Shown here: one piece after another, positions 47,816 to 61,600 of the stretch | Numbering within the stretch: position 1 is the stretch's first letter | Layout: the number at the start of each line of letters is the position of its first letter | NCBI GenBank assembly: GCA_016165875.1 | Contig: JABBOT010000006.1 | Coordinates: forward strand, 1-64,000 | Source: Acanthopleura granulata | Taxonomy: Eukaryota > Mollusca > Polyplacophora > Chitonida > Chitonidae | Direction of reading: 5' to 3' | Length of the DNA stretch: 64,000 nucleotides | Notes under the pieces: generated by a model | The model's database searches: none | What the model saw: only the letters and a program-made list of their open reading frames with translations | What the model was told of the DNA's origin: nothing | Made by a program: the position numbers and the translations under genes

Positions 47816-48751
47816 GCTGTGTTACATATATAGTCAGTTTAAAGGTCACTAATGGCTAATCACCCAAACGGAAGGCCATTGTGATGAAAAAAGAAGTCAG
47901 GAAGGAAGTCCACTGTGAGAAATATCTTACGGGAATCTAACATTTGTCGCTTCGAAAAACTGGGGGAAAATAAAAGCAACTCTATTGATGCATAACAATT
48001 CAATCTGGCTTAAAATATCTGTTTAGTCACTTCCAATGCTCTTGTTACAACAACCAACTGCACAGTATGCACTGCATTTTACTTATATTTCTAATTACCG
48101 TGAAAATTAAATAAGACTTATGACATTATCTTACAATAAACAGATCGTATGTCTGTTTAAATGCATATAAAGTCTTGTGATCAGAGATCATGTAGGCTTT
48201 CTTACGCTAGTGACTTGTGAAAGGCGAGCATTATCTGTTGATATTCATATTAATAGTCAGGTTAGGAACTGCTGCCTCGGGAGTAGAGACAGCCTCTTTT
48301 CGTGCTCTGACACATGATCGATCAGGTCTCTTCTATAGGCCTAGCAGTCAAGGAAAAGTTTTGATCACCTGCATCTGAATTATCGAGTCAAGCATATATT
48401 GGCCATGTCACCATACATAAAGCATCAGAACTAACACGTAGCCCTTGTCCTCTATGTGCACTTTGTATCTACACTCCATCCCCCCCGGCTAAAGACAGAA
48501 ATAGTTTATTATGTAATACTAATGCAACCGTTTAAGTGAAAGAAAGAAAGACCTCTTAACTGTACATTTCTGGATAACAAAGTCCTCCCCGCTTCGCGCC
48601 TCGTGCTTTCTACTCCAGGAAGGTACCGTAACTCGGCCTTTCTCAACTACTGAAAAAAATATCATCAACACAATACATATAAACCCACGTGAAGAAATTG
48701 TTGTTCATCACAGGTTCTGTTCGTGAACTGAAATTCTTAAAGGGGTAATGT
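47816..48751. other. Single-copy-like DNA, nothing recognised
   Basis: AT-rich sequence without a supported coding frame or known repeat. It contains a short GAAA run near 48,540 and the second copy (about 48,663-48,709) of a 47-bp motif also found at about 44,479. The C array begins at its right edge. Confidence 0.5.
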
Positions 48752-51220
48752 GGTAAGTGTTCACCGGAGGTGTATGGGTTGCATTTCTATTAAATCTGTG
48801 GTGAAAGGCAAGCTTTTCTCTCCAGAATATAAAGTAGGAAGTATGTCCAACTGTGTGCCATCTCAAAATGATCTATGTGTTTTTTTATGATGTGAGTGTC
48901 TTTATTGTGGGATGTCTTAGCAGCTGACTAAATGTTAGACTACTTCATGCATGAATGTAAATATTTAACATTGTTTTTCTTGTTTGCTGTGATTTCTAGT
49001 TGTGGAATTAAGCTTTGTGGTTGTGAAAGGGTGCATTGTCACCCTGTCTTCTTGAAGTGTGATGTGCTGAGGTAGACGGGGTCTACCAATCTGATCGGTT
49101 GTTGCTGAGGGCGAGTGGACTTCACAGCCTTTTGAAGAACCCCCCACCCCCTCCCTTCCCAGTTGACTTCCTGTCTGCCCGTGTCATGACATACTCTGCC
49201 AGCTTGTTGAGGACAGGGTGAGGTGTTCGCTGAAGTTCTCTCCCAACGTGGGTTCATGGCCACCGTTATTGAACAACCTGAGTGTGCACTGCAACAGGAA
49301 AGATTCATGTACTGTCTGTATGCGTGTATGTATATCTGTCTGTTTGTATGTATGCCTATGTTTCTCTGTGTCGATCTGTCTTCTCAAAGGCAGTGTCACT
49401 GCTACCCACTGGAGAGCTGTGAGTGTTACTTACTGTAAGACCCCATGTCCTCAGGAGTAATTGTGACCACGTAATTGCATGTTTCCAACTGCATACTTTT
49501 GATGGAACTTTCAGGAGCTGATAATGGACATGTGACAATGTTATTTTTAACTGATATCCATGGTACATTTATTCCCAATTTGCAAATCTGTCTGCTCATA
49601 TTACTCTGTTTAGCCTGAGTGTCTGAATGCGATGTGGTGACATGAATTTTTCGTGGAAATTTTATAGCCTGTGTAGAATGTCTTGAACATTGTGCACCAA
49701 CATTAAGTGCTATTCCCTTAATCCTGTGATTAGTGATGGGTTGAAGGGCACATTTCCTGATGCGCTGACACTGTCCTGGTGAGTGGCTGTAACTGGGTGG
49801 CGGGCTTATTGAGGTTAGGGTGAGTGGTTTAGGAGGTGAGGTAACTGAGCATGTCCCTTCGGCTGTAGATTGTCACATGTGATGTCTTTTTGGGTGTATG
49901 GTTGACTGTGAACATGGCTTTTATTGTTTTGTTAACTTGTGGCCTATATGTCACCATTGCTTACCAGAGAGAAACAGGCAATGTACGGATTTGTGGATAC
50001 CAATTGGTTTGCATTTTTGCATGCAGACAATAATCGGCGTCTACCACGTGGACTTTTCCATGTTTTATTTCCATTTTTCAGCCCATAGCCCTGAGTAGTG
50101 CCTTTCCGGTTGCACTAACCGTGTGACCATTGTAGGTTAAATTCTTATGAAAATCATAGCTAAAAGTTGAAATGTCGTTTAAGGTGTGTGTTTTTGGATA
50201 ACATTGTATGAACAGTGACTTTGAATTGGTATTTATGCATTAGTTTTGTTTGTTGTTGTAGGCCATAGTGAGTTGTTGAAGAAAGTTTTTAGAGAATGAA
50301 AGATATTTTCACTGGTTCTCAAGTTTTGAAGGTGTGGAGTTGTGAATTTCAGAGGAAATTGTAAGTGTGAAAAGGGGAGGTAATAAGGATGGAGGTACCG
50401 TTGGGAAATTTGTCACTGACTCTGTGTCTTTGATTGGATTTGTGTGTCATTTTTCAGAAGTGTTTGAAACATGTTAAGGTAATTTGTGAGGAAAGGATTT
50501 TAAAATGAGACAAGATGAGGGGTCCTGTTAGGGTACACACCACAATTAATGGTTCTGGATCGGGAGGGAGGAAGCTAGTTCCTTTCTATTTTTAGAGATA
50601 TTTTCCTTTGCTTCTCTGAACTGCCCCTTTTCATTTTCTCTGCTTGTTGTGTGGTGTTATTTTGTAGGACAGTCTTCAAAGTTTCATTCCAGGTATAAAT
50701 TTGTGTGTTTTTCCAGAAATGAAGGTAGATGTATGCAGGGCAAAAGTAGGGATAAATCTGGGCTGACTGAACAGTCACTGGGTGGCCTTGAACCCTGTCA
50801 GCTGTTTGTCAAATTTGCGAAAAATTTCAGGGGTGATGCCCAATGAGGAATTTGACTGTAGTTTTTGCAGTTGAAAAGAACTATGAGGTGAGGAGGGTTT
50901 AGGGTTTGCATTTAGGGAAAGTGCTGTGAGGCCAAACGTTAACAAGTAAGCTGGTGGGAAATTAATTGTGGTGTGTGGCCTGCTAGCCACATGCTGTCAA
51001 AATATGTTTTGTGCACTTAGTGCTGAGTTTTGGTGAGTATAGTCGAGATATTTAGTGAGTAAGGACGGTTTGGGATGCTCATCATGTGTGTATAAATGGC
51101 ATCATTGTCTGAAGAAAAATATGAATTTTGACCATTTTTATGTTTGAGAATGAGTAAAAGTTACAGGTTGTATCAAATTTACTTTGTGGCATGAACATTG
51201 ACTGGTAGTCAGTTGCTGGT
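48752..51220 (-). repeat. Inverted C array, unit R1 (2,469 bp)
   Basis: First unit, homologous to C1-C4 on the opposite strand. Its left 500 bp are more diverged than other units (for example GGTAAGTGTTCACCGGAGG), as expected for an array edge escaping homogenisation. The 181-codon frame is broken (pieces 49039-49308 and 49356-49568). Confidence 0.9.
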
Positions 51221-53711
51221 GGTATGTGTTCACCAGAGGAGTATGGATATGCATTTGTATTCAATCTGTGGTGAAAAGGATGCTTTTTTCTCTCCAGAAT
51301 ATAAAGTAGGAAGGATGTCCAACTGTGTGCCATCTGAAAATGATCCATGTGTTTTTTTATGATGTGGGTGTCTTTATTGTGGGATATCTTAGCAGCTGAC
51401 TAAACATTAGACTGCTTCATGCATGAATGTAAATATTTAACATTGTTTTTCTTGTTTGCTGTGTTTTCTAGTTGTGGAATTAAGCTTTGTGGTTGTGAAA
51501 GGGTGCATTGTCACCCTGTCTTCTTGAAGTGTGATGTGCTGAGGTGGACGGGGTCTACCAATCTGATCGGTTGTTGCTGAGGGGGAGTGGACTTCACAGC
51601 CTTTTGCACAACCCCCCACCCCCTCCCTTCCCAGTTGACTTCCTGTTTGCCCGTGTCATGACATACTCTGCCAGCTTGTTGAGAACAAGATGAGGTGTTT
51701 GCTGAAGTTCTCTCCCAACGTGGGGTCATGGCCACTGTTATTGAACATCCTGAGTGTGCACTGCAACAGGAAAGATTCACGCACTGTCTGTATGCGTGTA
51801 TGTATGTCTGTCCTTGTATATATCTGTCTGTTTGTATGTATGCCTGTGTTTCTCTGTGTCGATCTGTCTTCTCAAAGGCAGTGTCACTGCTTCCCACTGG
51901 AGAGCTGTGAGTGTTAGTTACTGTAAGACCCCATGTCCTCAGGAGTAATTGTGGCCACTTAATTGCATGTTTCCAACTGCATACTTTTGATGGAACTTTC
52001 AGGAGCTGATAATGGACATGTGACAATGTTATTTTTAACTGATGGCCATGGTACATTTATTCCCAATTTGCAAATCTGTCTGCTCATATTACTCTGTTTA
52101 GCCTGAGTGTCTGAATGCGATGTGGTGACATGAATTTTTCGTGGAAATTTTATAGCCTGTGTAGAATGTCTTGAACATTGTGCACCAACATTAAGTGCTA
52201 TTCCCTTAATCCTGTGATTAGTGATGGGTTGAAGGGCACATTTCCTGATGCACTGTCACTGTCCTGGTGAGTGGCTGTAACTGGGTGGTGGGCTTATTGA
52301 GGTTATAATGGATGGTTTAGGAGGTGGGGTAACTGAGCATGTCCCTTCGGCTGTAGATTGTCACATGTGATGTCTTTTTGGGTGTATGGTTGACTGTGAA
52401 CATGGCTTTTGTTGTTTTGTTAACTTGTGGCCTATATGTCACCATTGGTGACCGAACAGAAACAGGCAATGTACAGATTTGTGGATACCAATTGGTTTGC
52501 ATTTTTGCATGCAGACAATAATCGGCGTCTACCATGTGGACTTTTCCATATATTATTTGCATTTTTCAGCCCATCGGAGTCCTGAGTAGTGCCTTCCCCG
52601 TTGCACTAACCGTGTGACCATTGTAGGTTAAATTCTTATGAAAATCATAGCTGAAAGTTGAAATGTCATTTAAGGTGTGTGTTTTTGGATAACATTGTAT
52701 GAACAGTGACTTTGAATTGGTATTTATGCATTAGTTTTGTTTGTTGTTGTAGGCCAGAATGAGCTGTTGAAGGAAGTTTTGACAGAATGAAAGACATGTT
52801 CACTGGTTCTCAAGTTATGAAGGTGTGGAGTTGTGAATTTCAGAGGAAATTGTAAGTGTGAAAAGGGGAGGTAATAAGGATGGCGGTACCGTTGGGAAAT
52901 TTGTCATTGACTCTGTATTTTTGATTGGATTTGTGTGTCATTTTTCAGAAGTGTTTGAAACATGATAAGGTAATTTGTGAGGAAAGGATTTTAAAATGAG
53001 ACAAGATGAGGGGTCCTGTTAGGGTACACACCACAATTAATGGTTCTGGGTCGGGAGGGAGGAAGCTAGTTCCTTTCTATTTTTAGAGATGTTTTCCTTT
53101 GCTTCTCTGGACTGCCCCTTTTCATTTTCTCTGCTTGTTGTGTGGTATTATTTTGTAGGACAGTCTTCAAAGTTTCATTCCAGGTATAAATTTGTGTGTT
53201 TTTCCGGAAATGGAGGTGGATGCACACAAGGCAAAAGTAGTGCAAAATGAGGGCTCACTGGACAGTCACTGGGTGGCCTTGAACTCTGTCAGCTGTTTGT
53301 CAAATTTGCGAAAAATTTCAGAGGTGATGCCCAATGAGGAATTTGACTGTAGTTTTTTCAGTTGAAAAGAACTATGAGCCGAGGAGGGTTTAGGGTTTGC
53401 ATTTAGGGAAAGTGCTGTGAGGCCAAACGTTAACAGGTAAGCTGGTGGGAAATTAATTGTGGTGTGTGGCCTGCTAGCCACATGCTGTCAAAATACGTTT
53501 TGTGCACTTAGTGCTGAGTTTTGGTGAGTATAGTCAAGATATTTAGTGAGTAAGGACGGTTTGGGATGCTCATCATGTGTGTGTAAATGGCATCATTGTC
53601 TGAAGAAAAATATGAATTTTGACCATTTTTATGTTTGAGAATGAGTAAAAGTTACAGGTTGTATCAAATTTACTTTGTGGCATGAACATTGACTGGTAGT
53701 CAGTTGCTGGT
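51221..53711 (-). repeat. Inverted C array, unit R2 (2,491 bp)
   Basis: Unit start is taken at GGTATGTGTTCACC. It contains a TCTG/TATG-rich microsatellite (about 51,786-51,860) and the block equivalent to the terminal repeats of C1 once, near 52,740-52,950. It retains CTTCTTGAAG near 51,520, where R3, R4 and R6 have lost three bases. Confidence 0.9.
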
Positions 53712-56201
53712 GGTATGTGTTCACCAGAGGAGTATGGATATGCATTTGTATTCAATCTGTGGTGAAAAGGATGCTTTTTTCTCTCCAGAATATAAAGTAG
53801 GAAGGATGTCCAACTGTGTGCCATCTGAAAATGATCCATGTGTTTTTTTATGATGTGGGTGTCTTTATTGTGGGATATCTTAGCAGCTGACTAAACATTA
53901 GACTGCTTCATGCATGAATGTAAATATTTAACATTGTTTTTCTTGTTTGCTGTGTTTTCTAGTTGTGGAATTAAGCTTTGTGGTTGTGAAAGGGTGCATT
54001 GTCACCCTGTCTTGAAGTGTGATGTGCTGAGGTGGACGGGGTCTACCAATCTGATCGGTTGTTGCTGAGGGGGAGTGGACTTCACAGCCTTTTGCACAAC
54101 CCCCCACCCCCTCCCTTCCCAGTTGACTTCCTGTTTGCCCGTGTCATGACATACTCTGCCAGCTTGTTGAGAACAAGATGAGGTGTTTGCTGAAGTTCTC
54201 TCCCAACGTGGGGTCATGGCCACTGTTATTGAACATCCTGAGTGTGCACTGCAACAGGAAAGATTCACGCACTGTCTGTATGCGTGTATGTATGTCTGTC
54301 CTTGTATATATCTGTCTGTTTGTATGTATGCCTGTGTTTCTCTGTGTCGATCTGTCTTCTCAAAGGCAGTGTCACTGCTTCCCACTGGAGGGCTGTGAGT
54401 GTTAGTTACTGTAAGACCCCATGTCCTCAGGAGTAATTGTGGCCACTTAATTGCATGTTTCCAACTGCATACTTTTGATGGAACTTTCAGGAGCTGATAA
54501 TGGACATGTGACAATGTTATTTTTAACTGATGGCCATGGTACATTTATTCCCAATTTGCAAATCTGTCTGCTCATATTACTCTGTTTAGCCTGAGTGTCT
54601 GAATGCGATGTGGTGACATGAATTTTTCGTGGAAATTTTATAGCCTGTGTAGAATGTCTTGAACATTGTGCACCAACATTAAGTGCTATTCCCTTAATCC
54701 TGTGATTAGTGATGGGTTGAAGGGCACATTTCCTGATGCACTGTCACTGTCCTGGTGAGTGGCTGTAACTGGGTGGTGGGCTTATTGAGGTTATAATGGA
54801 TGGTTTAGGAGGTGGGGTAACTGAGCATGTCCCTTCGGCTGTAGATTGTCACATGTGATGTCTTGTGGGGTGTGTATACTTGACTGTGAACATGGCTTTT
54901 GTTGTTTTTTGAACTTGCGGCCTATATGTGGCCATTGCTGACCGAACAGGAACAGGCAATGTACAGATTTGTCGATACCAATAGGTTTGCATTTTTGCAT
55001 GCAGACAATAATCGGCGTCTACTACGTGGACTTTTCCATGTTTTATTTCCATTTTTCAGCCCATAGGAGTCCTGAGTAGTGCCTTCCCTGTTGCACTAAC
55101 TGTGTGAGCATTCTAGGTTAAATTCTTATGAAAATCATAGCTGAAAGTTGAAATGTCGTTGAAGGTGTGTGTTTTTGGATAACATTGTATGAACAGTGAC
55201 TTCTAAATGGTATTTATGCATTAGTTTTGTTTGTTGTTGTAGGCCAGAGTGAGCTGTTGAAGGAAGTTTTGACAGAATGAAAGATATGTTCACTGGTTCT
55301 CAAGTTATGAAGGTGTGGAGTTGTGAATTTCAGAGGAAATTGTAAGTGTGAAAAGGGGAGGTAATAAGGATGGCGGTACCGTTGGGAAATTTGTCATTGA
55401 CTCTGTATTTTTGATTGGATTTGTGTGTCATTTTTCAGAAGTGTTTGAAACATGATAAGGTAATTTGTGAGGAAAGGATTTTAAAATGAGACAAGATGAG
55501 GGGTCCTGTTAGGGTACACACCACAATTAATGGTTCTGGGTCGGGAGGGAGGAAGCTAGTTCCTTTCTATTTTTAGAGATGTTTTCCTTTGCTTCTCTGG
55601 ACTGCCCCTTTTCATTTTCTCTGCTTGTTGTGTGGTATTATTTTGTAGGACAGTCTTCAAAGTTTCATTCCAGGTATAAATTTGTGTGTTTTTCCGGAAA
55701 TGGAGGTGGATGCACACAAGGCAAAAGTAGTGCAAAATGAGGGCTCACTGGACAGTCACTGGGTGGCCTTGAACTCTGTCAGCTGTTTGTCAAATTTGCG
55801 AAAAATTTCAGAGGTGATGCCCAATGAGGAATTTGACTGTAGTTTTTTCAGTTGAAAAGAACTATGAGCCGAGGAGGGTTTAGGGTTTGCATTTAGGGAA
55901 AGTGCTGTGAGGCCAAACGTTAACAGGTAAGCTGGTGGGAAATTAATTGTGGTGTGTGGCCTGCTAGCCACATGCTGTCAAAATACGTTTTGTGCACTTA
56001 GTGCTGAGTTTTGGTGAGTATAGTCAAGATATTTAGTGAGTAAGGACGGTTTGGGATGCTCATCATGTGTGTGTAAATGGCATCATTGTCTGAAGAAAAA
56101 TATGAATTTTGACCATTTTTATGTTTGAGAATGAGTAAAAGTTACAGGTTGTATCAAATTTACTTTGTGGCATGAACATTGACTGGTAGTCAGTTGCTGG
56201 T
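53712..56201 (-). repeat. Inverted C array, unit R3 (2,490 bp), with variant patch
   Basis: It is close to R2 and R4 except at about 54,865-55,120. There it reads TTGTGGGGTGTGTATACTTG and GTGGCCATTGCTGACC, as in the forward C copies (complement near 5,265-5,285), not TTTTTGGGTGTATGG as in R2 and R4. The patch is best explained by conversion from an older variant. Confidence 0.9.
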
Positions 56202-58689
56202 GGTATGTGTTCACCAGAGGAGTATGGATATGCATTTGTATTCAATCTGTGGTGAAAAGGATGCTTTTTTCTCTCCAGAATATAAAGTAGGAAGGATGTC
56301 CAACTGTGTGCCATCTGAAAATGATCCATGTGTTTTTTTATGATGTGGGTGTCTTTATTGTGGGATATCTTAGCAGCTGACTAAACATTAGACTGCTTCA
56401 TGCATGAATGTAAATATTTAACATTGTTTTTCTTGTTTGCTGTGTTTTCTAGTTGTGGAATTAAGCTTTGTGGTTGTGAAAGGGTGCATTGTCACCCTGT
56501 CTTGAAGTGTGATGTGCTGAGGTGGACGGGGTCTACCAATCTGATCGGTTGTTGCTGAGGGGGAGTGGACTTCACAGCCTTTTGCACAACCCCCCACCCC
56601 CTCCCTTCCCAGTTGACTTCCTGTTTGCCCGTGTCATGACATACTCTGCCAGCTTGTTGAGAACAAGATGAGGTGTTTGCTGAAGTTCTCTCCCAACGTG
56701 GGGTCATGGCCACTGTTATTGAACATCCTGAGTGTGCACTGCAACAGGAAAGATTCACGCACTGTCTGTATGCGTGTATGTATGTCTGTCCTTGTATATA
56801 TCTGTCTGTTTGTATGTATGCCTGTGTTTCTCTGTGTCGATCTGTCTTCTCAAAGGCAGTGTCACTGCTTCCCACTGGAGAGCTGTGAGTGTTAGTTACT
56901 GTAAGACCCCATGTCCTCAGGAGTAATTGTGGCCACTTAATTGCATGTTTCCAACTGCATACTTTTGATGGAACTTTCAGGAGCTGATAATGGACATGTG
57001 ACAATGTTATTTTTAACTGATGGCCATGGTACATTTATTCCCAATTTGCAAATCTGTCTGCTCATATTACTCTGTTTAGCCTGAGTGTCTGAATGCGATG
57101 TGGTGACATGAATTTTTCGTGGAAATTTTATAGCCTGTGTAGAATGTCTTGAACATTGTGCACCAACATTAAGTGCTATTCCCTTAATCCTGTGATTAGT
57201 GATGGGTTGAAGGGCACATTTCCTGATGCACTGTCACTGTCCTGGTGAGTGGCTGTAACTGGGTGGTGGGCTTATTGAGGTTATAATGGATGGTTTAGGA
57301 GGTGGGGTAACTGAGCATGTCCCTTCGGCTGTAGATTGTCACATGTGATGTCTTTTTGGGTGTATGGTTGACTGTGAACATGGCTTTTGTTGTTTTGTTA
57401 ACTTGTGGCCTATATGTCACCATTGGTGACCGAACAGAAACAGGCAATGTACAGATTTGTGGATACCAATTGGTTTGCATTTTTGCATGCAGACAATAAT
57501 CGGCGTCTACCATGTGGACTTTTCCATATATTATTTGCATTTTTCAGCCCATCGGAGTCCTGAGTAGTGCCTTCCCCGTTGCACTAACCGTGTGACCATT
57601 GTAGGTTAAATTCTTATGAAAATCATAGCTGAAAGTTGAAATGTCATTTAAGGTGTGTGTTTTTGGATAACATTGTATGAACAGTGACTTTGAATTGGTA
57701 TTTATGCATTAGTTTTGTTTGTTGTTATAGGCCAGAATGAGCTGTTGAAGGAAGTTTTGACAGAATGAAAGACATGTTCACTGGTTCTCAAGTTATGAAG
57801 GTGTGGAGTTGTGAATTTCAGAGGAAATTGTAAGTGTGAAAAGGGGAGGTAATAAGGATGGCGGTACCGTTGGGAAATTTGTCACTGACTCTGTGTCTTT
57901 GATTGGATTTGTGTGTCATTTTTCAGAAGTGTTTGAAACATGTTAAGGTAATTTGTGAGGAAAGGATTTTAAAATGAGACAAGATGAGGGGTCCTGTTAG
58001 GGTACACACCACAATTAATGGTTCTGGGTCGGGAGGGAGGAAGCTAGTTCCTTTCTATTTTTAGAGATATTTTCCTTTGCTTCTCTGAACTGCCCCTTTT
58101 CATTTTCTCTGCTTGTTGTGTGGTGTTATTTTGTAGGACAGTCTTCAAAGTTTCATTCCAGGTATAAATTTGTGTGTTTTTCCGGAAATGAAGGTAGATG
58201 TATGCAGGGCAAAAGTAGGGATAAATCTGGGCTGACTGAACAGTCACTGGGTGGCCTTGAACCCTGTCAGCTGTTTGTGAAATTTGCGAAAAATTTCAGG
58301 GGTGATGCCCAATGAGGAATTTGACTGTAGTTTTTTCAGTTGAAAAGAACTATGAGGCGAGGAGGGTTTAGGGTTTGCATTTAGGGAAAGTGCTGTGAGG
58401 CCAAACGTTAACAGGTAAGCTGGTGGGAAATTAATTGTGGTGTCTGGGCTGCTAGCCACATGCTGTCAAAATACGTTTTGTGCGCTTAGTGCTGAGTTTT
58501 GGTGAGTGTAGTCAAGATATTTAGTGAGTAAGGACGGTTTGGGATGCTCATCATGTGTGTGTAAATGGCATCATTGTCTGAAGAAAAATATGAATTTTGA
58601 CCATTTTTATGTTTGAGAATGAGTAAAAGTTACAGGTTGTATCAAATTTACTTTGTGGCATGAACATTGACTGGTAGTCAGTTGCTGGT
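56202..58689 (-). repeat. Inverted C array, unit R4 (2,488 bp)
   Basis: Its first 1.6 kb are nearly identical to R2/R3. The last third shares variants with R1 and R6 (GTCACTGACTCTGTGTC near 57,881 and GGTAGATGTATGCAGGG near 58,192), so R4 is a junction of two unit subtypes. Confidence 0.9.
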
Positions 58690-61600
58690 GGTATGTGTTC
58701 ACCAGAGGAGTATGGATATGCATTTGTATTCAATCTGTGGTGAAAAGGATGCTTTTTTCTCTCCAGAATATAAAGTAGGAAGGATGTCCAACTGTGTGCC
58801 ATCTGAAAATGATCCATGTGGTTTTTTATGATGTGGGTGTCTTTATTGTGGGATATCTTAGCAGCTGACTAAACATTAGACTGCTTCATGCATGAATGTA
58901 AATATTTAACATTGTTTTTCTTGTTTGCTGTGTTTTCTAGTTGTGGAATTAAGCTTTGTGGTTGTGAAAGGGTGCATTGTCACCCTGTCTTCTTGAAGTG
59001 TGATGTGCTGAGGTGGACGGGGTCTACCAATCTGATCGGTTGTTGCTGAGGGGGAGTGGACTTCACAGCCTTTTGCACAACCCATCCCACCGCCTTTCCT
59101 GGCTGACTTCCTGTTTGCCTGTGTCTTGACATACTCAGCCAGCATGTTGAGGACAAAGTGAGGTTTTTGTCACAGTCCTCTCCCAATGTGGTGTCATAGC
59201 CACTGTTATTGAACATCCTGAGTGTGCAGTGTGACAGGTAAGACTCACGCACTCTCTGTTCGCATGTATGTATGTCTGTCTTCTTTATATCTGTCTGTCT
59301 GTATGTATGCCTGTGTTTCTCTGTGTCGATCTGTCTTCTCAAAGACAGTGTCACTGCTACCCACTGGAGAGCTGTGAGTGTTAGTTACTGTAAGACCCCA
59401 TGTCCTCAGGAGTAATTGTGGCCACTTAATTGCATGTTTCCAACTGCATACTTTTGATGGAACTTTCAGGAGCTGATAATGGACATGTGACAATGTTATT
59501 TTTAACTGATGGCCATGGTACATTTATTCCCAATTTGCAAATCTGTCTGCTCATATTACTCTGTTTAGCCTGAGTGTCTGAATGCGATGTGGTGACATGA
59601 ATTTTTCGTGGAAATTTTATAGCCTGTGTAGAATGTCTTGAACATTGTGCACCAACATTAAGTGCTATTCCCTTAATCCTGTGATTAGTGATGGGTTGAA
59701 GGGCACATTTCCTGATGCGCTGACTCTGTCCTGGTGAGTGGCTGTAACTGGGTGGCGGGCTTATTGAGGTTAGGGTGAGTGGTTTAGGAGGTGAGGTAAC
59801 TGAGCATGTCCCTTCGGCTGTAGATTGTCACATGTGATGTCTTTTTGGGTGTATGGTTGACTGTGAACATGGCTTTTGTTGTTTTGTTAACTTGTGGCCT
59901 ATATGTCACCATTGGTGACCGAACAGAAACAGGCAATGTACAGATTTGTGGATACCAATTGGTTTGCATTTTTGCATGCAGACAATAATCGGCGTCTACC
60001 ATGTGGACTTTTCCATATATTATTTGCATTTTTCAGCCCATCGGAGTCCTGAGTAGTGCCTTCCCCGTTGCACTAACCGTGTGACCATTGTAGGTTAAAT
60101 TCTTATGAAAATCATAGCTAAAAGTTGAAATGTCGTTTAAGGTGTGTGTTTTTATATAACATAGTACGAACAGTGACTTCTGAATGGTATTTATGCATTA
60201 GTTTTGTTTGTTGTTGTAGGCCAGAGTGAGCTGTTGAAGGAAGTTTTGACAGAATGAAAGATATCTTCACTGGTTCTCAAGCTATGAATTGGTGGCGCTG
60301 CGAATTTCAGAGGAAATTGTAAGTCTAACAAGGGGAGGTAATAAAGATGGGGATACTCTTGGGAAATTTCTCATTGACTGTGTGTCTTTGGTTGGATTTG
60401 TGTGTCATTTTGTGAGAAGTGTTTGAAACATGTTAAGGTAAGTTGTGAGTTACTTGTGACTAAGGTAAGGATTTTAAAATGAGACAAGATTTTCTCAGGG
60501 GACAAGGACTATGCGGTCTCTAAGGTTTAGGGCTTGCTTTAGGGACAGTGCTGTGAGGCCAAGCGGCACCTTGCAAGTAAATGGGAAAATAATTGTGGTG
60601 TGTGGCCTGCTGTCCACAGACTGTCAAAATACCAATAGATTTGCAGTTTTGCATGCATACAATAATCAGCGTTTACCGCGTGGTCTTTTCCATATTTTAT
60701 TTACATTTTACAGCCCTCTAGCAGCCCTGAGTAAAGCCTTCCCTGTTGCACTAACCGTGTGAGCATTCTAGGTTAAATTCTTATGAAAATCAAAGGTGAA
60801 AGTTGAAGCGTCGTTGAAGGTGTGTGTTTTTGGATAACATTGTATGAACAGTGACTTTTAAATGGTATTTATGCATTAGTTTTGTTTGTTGTTGTAGTCC
60901 AGAGTGAGCTGTTGAAGGAAGTTTTGACAGAATGAAAGACCTGTTCACTGGTTCTCAAGTTATGAAGGTGTGGAGTTGTGAATTTCAGAGGAAATTGTAA
61001 GTGTGAAAAGGGGAGGTAATAAGGACGAAGGTACCGTTGGGAAATTTGTCATTGACTCTGTATTTTTGATTGGATTTGTCTGTCATTTTTCAGAAAAGTT
61101 TGAAACATGTTAAGGTAATTTGTGAGGAAAGGATTTTAAAATGAGACAAGATGAGGGGTCCTGTTAGGGTACACACCACAATTAATGGTTCTGGGTCGGG
61201 AGGGAGGAAGCTAGTTCCTTTCTATTTTTAGAGATATTTTCCTTTGCTTCTCTGGGCTGCCTGGGGTCGTGGCCTTTTCATTTTCTCTGCTTGTTGTGTG
61301 GTATTATTTTGTAGGACAGTCTTCAAAGTTTCATTCCAGGTATAAATTTGTGTGTTTTTCCGGAAATGGAGGTGGATGCACACAAGGCAAAAGTAGTGCA
61401 AAATGAGGGCTCACTGGACAGTCACTGGGTGGCCTTGAACTCTGTCAGCTGTTTGTCAAATTTGCGAAAAATTTCAGAGGTGATGCCCAATGAGGAATTT
61501 GACTGTAGTTTTTTCAGTTGAAAAGAACTATGAGCCGAGGAGGGTTTAGGGTTTGCATTTAGGGAAAGTGCTGTGAGGCCAAACGTTAACAGGTAAGCTG

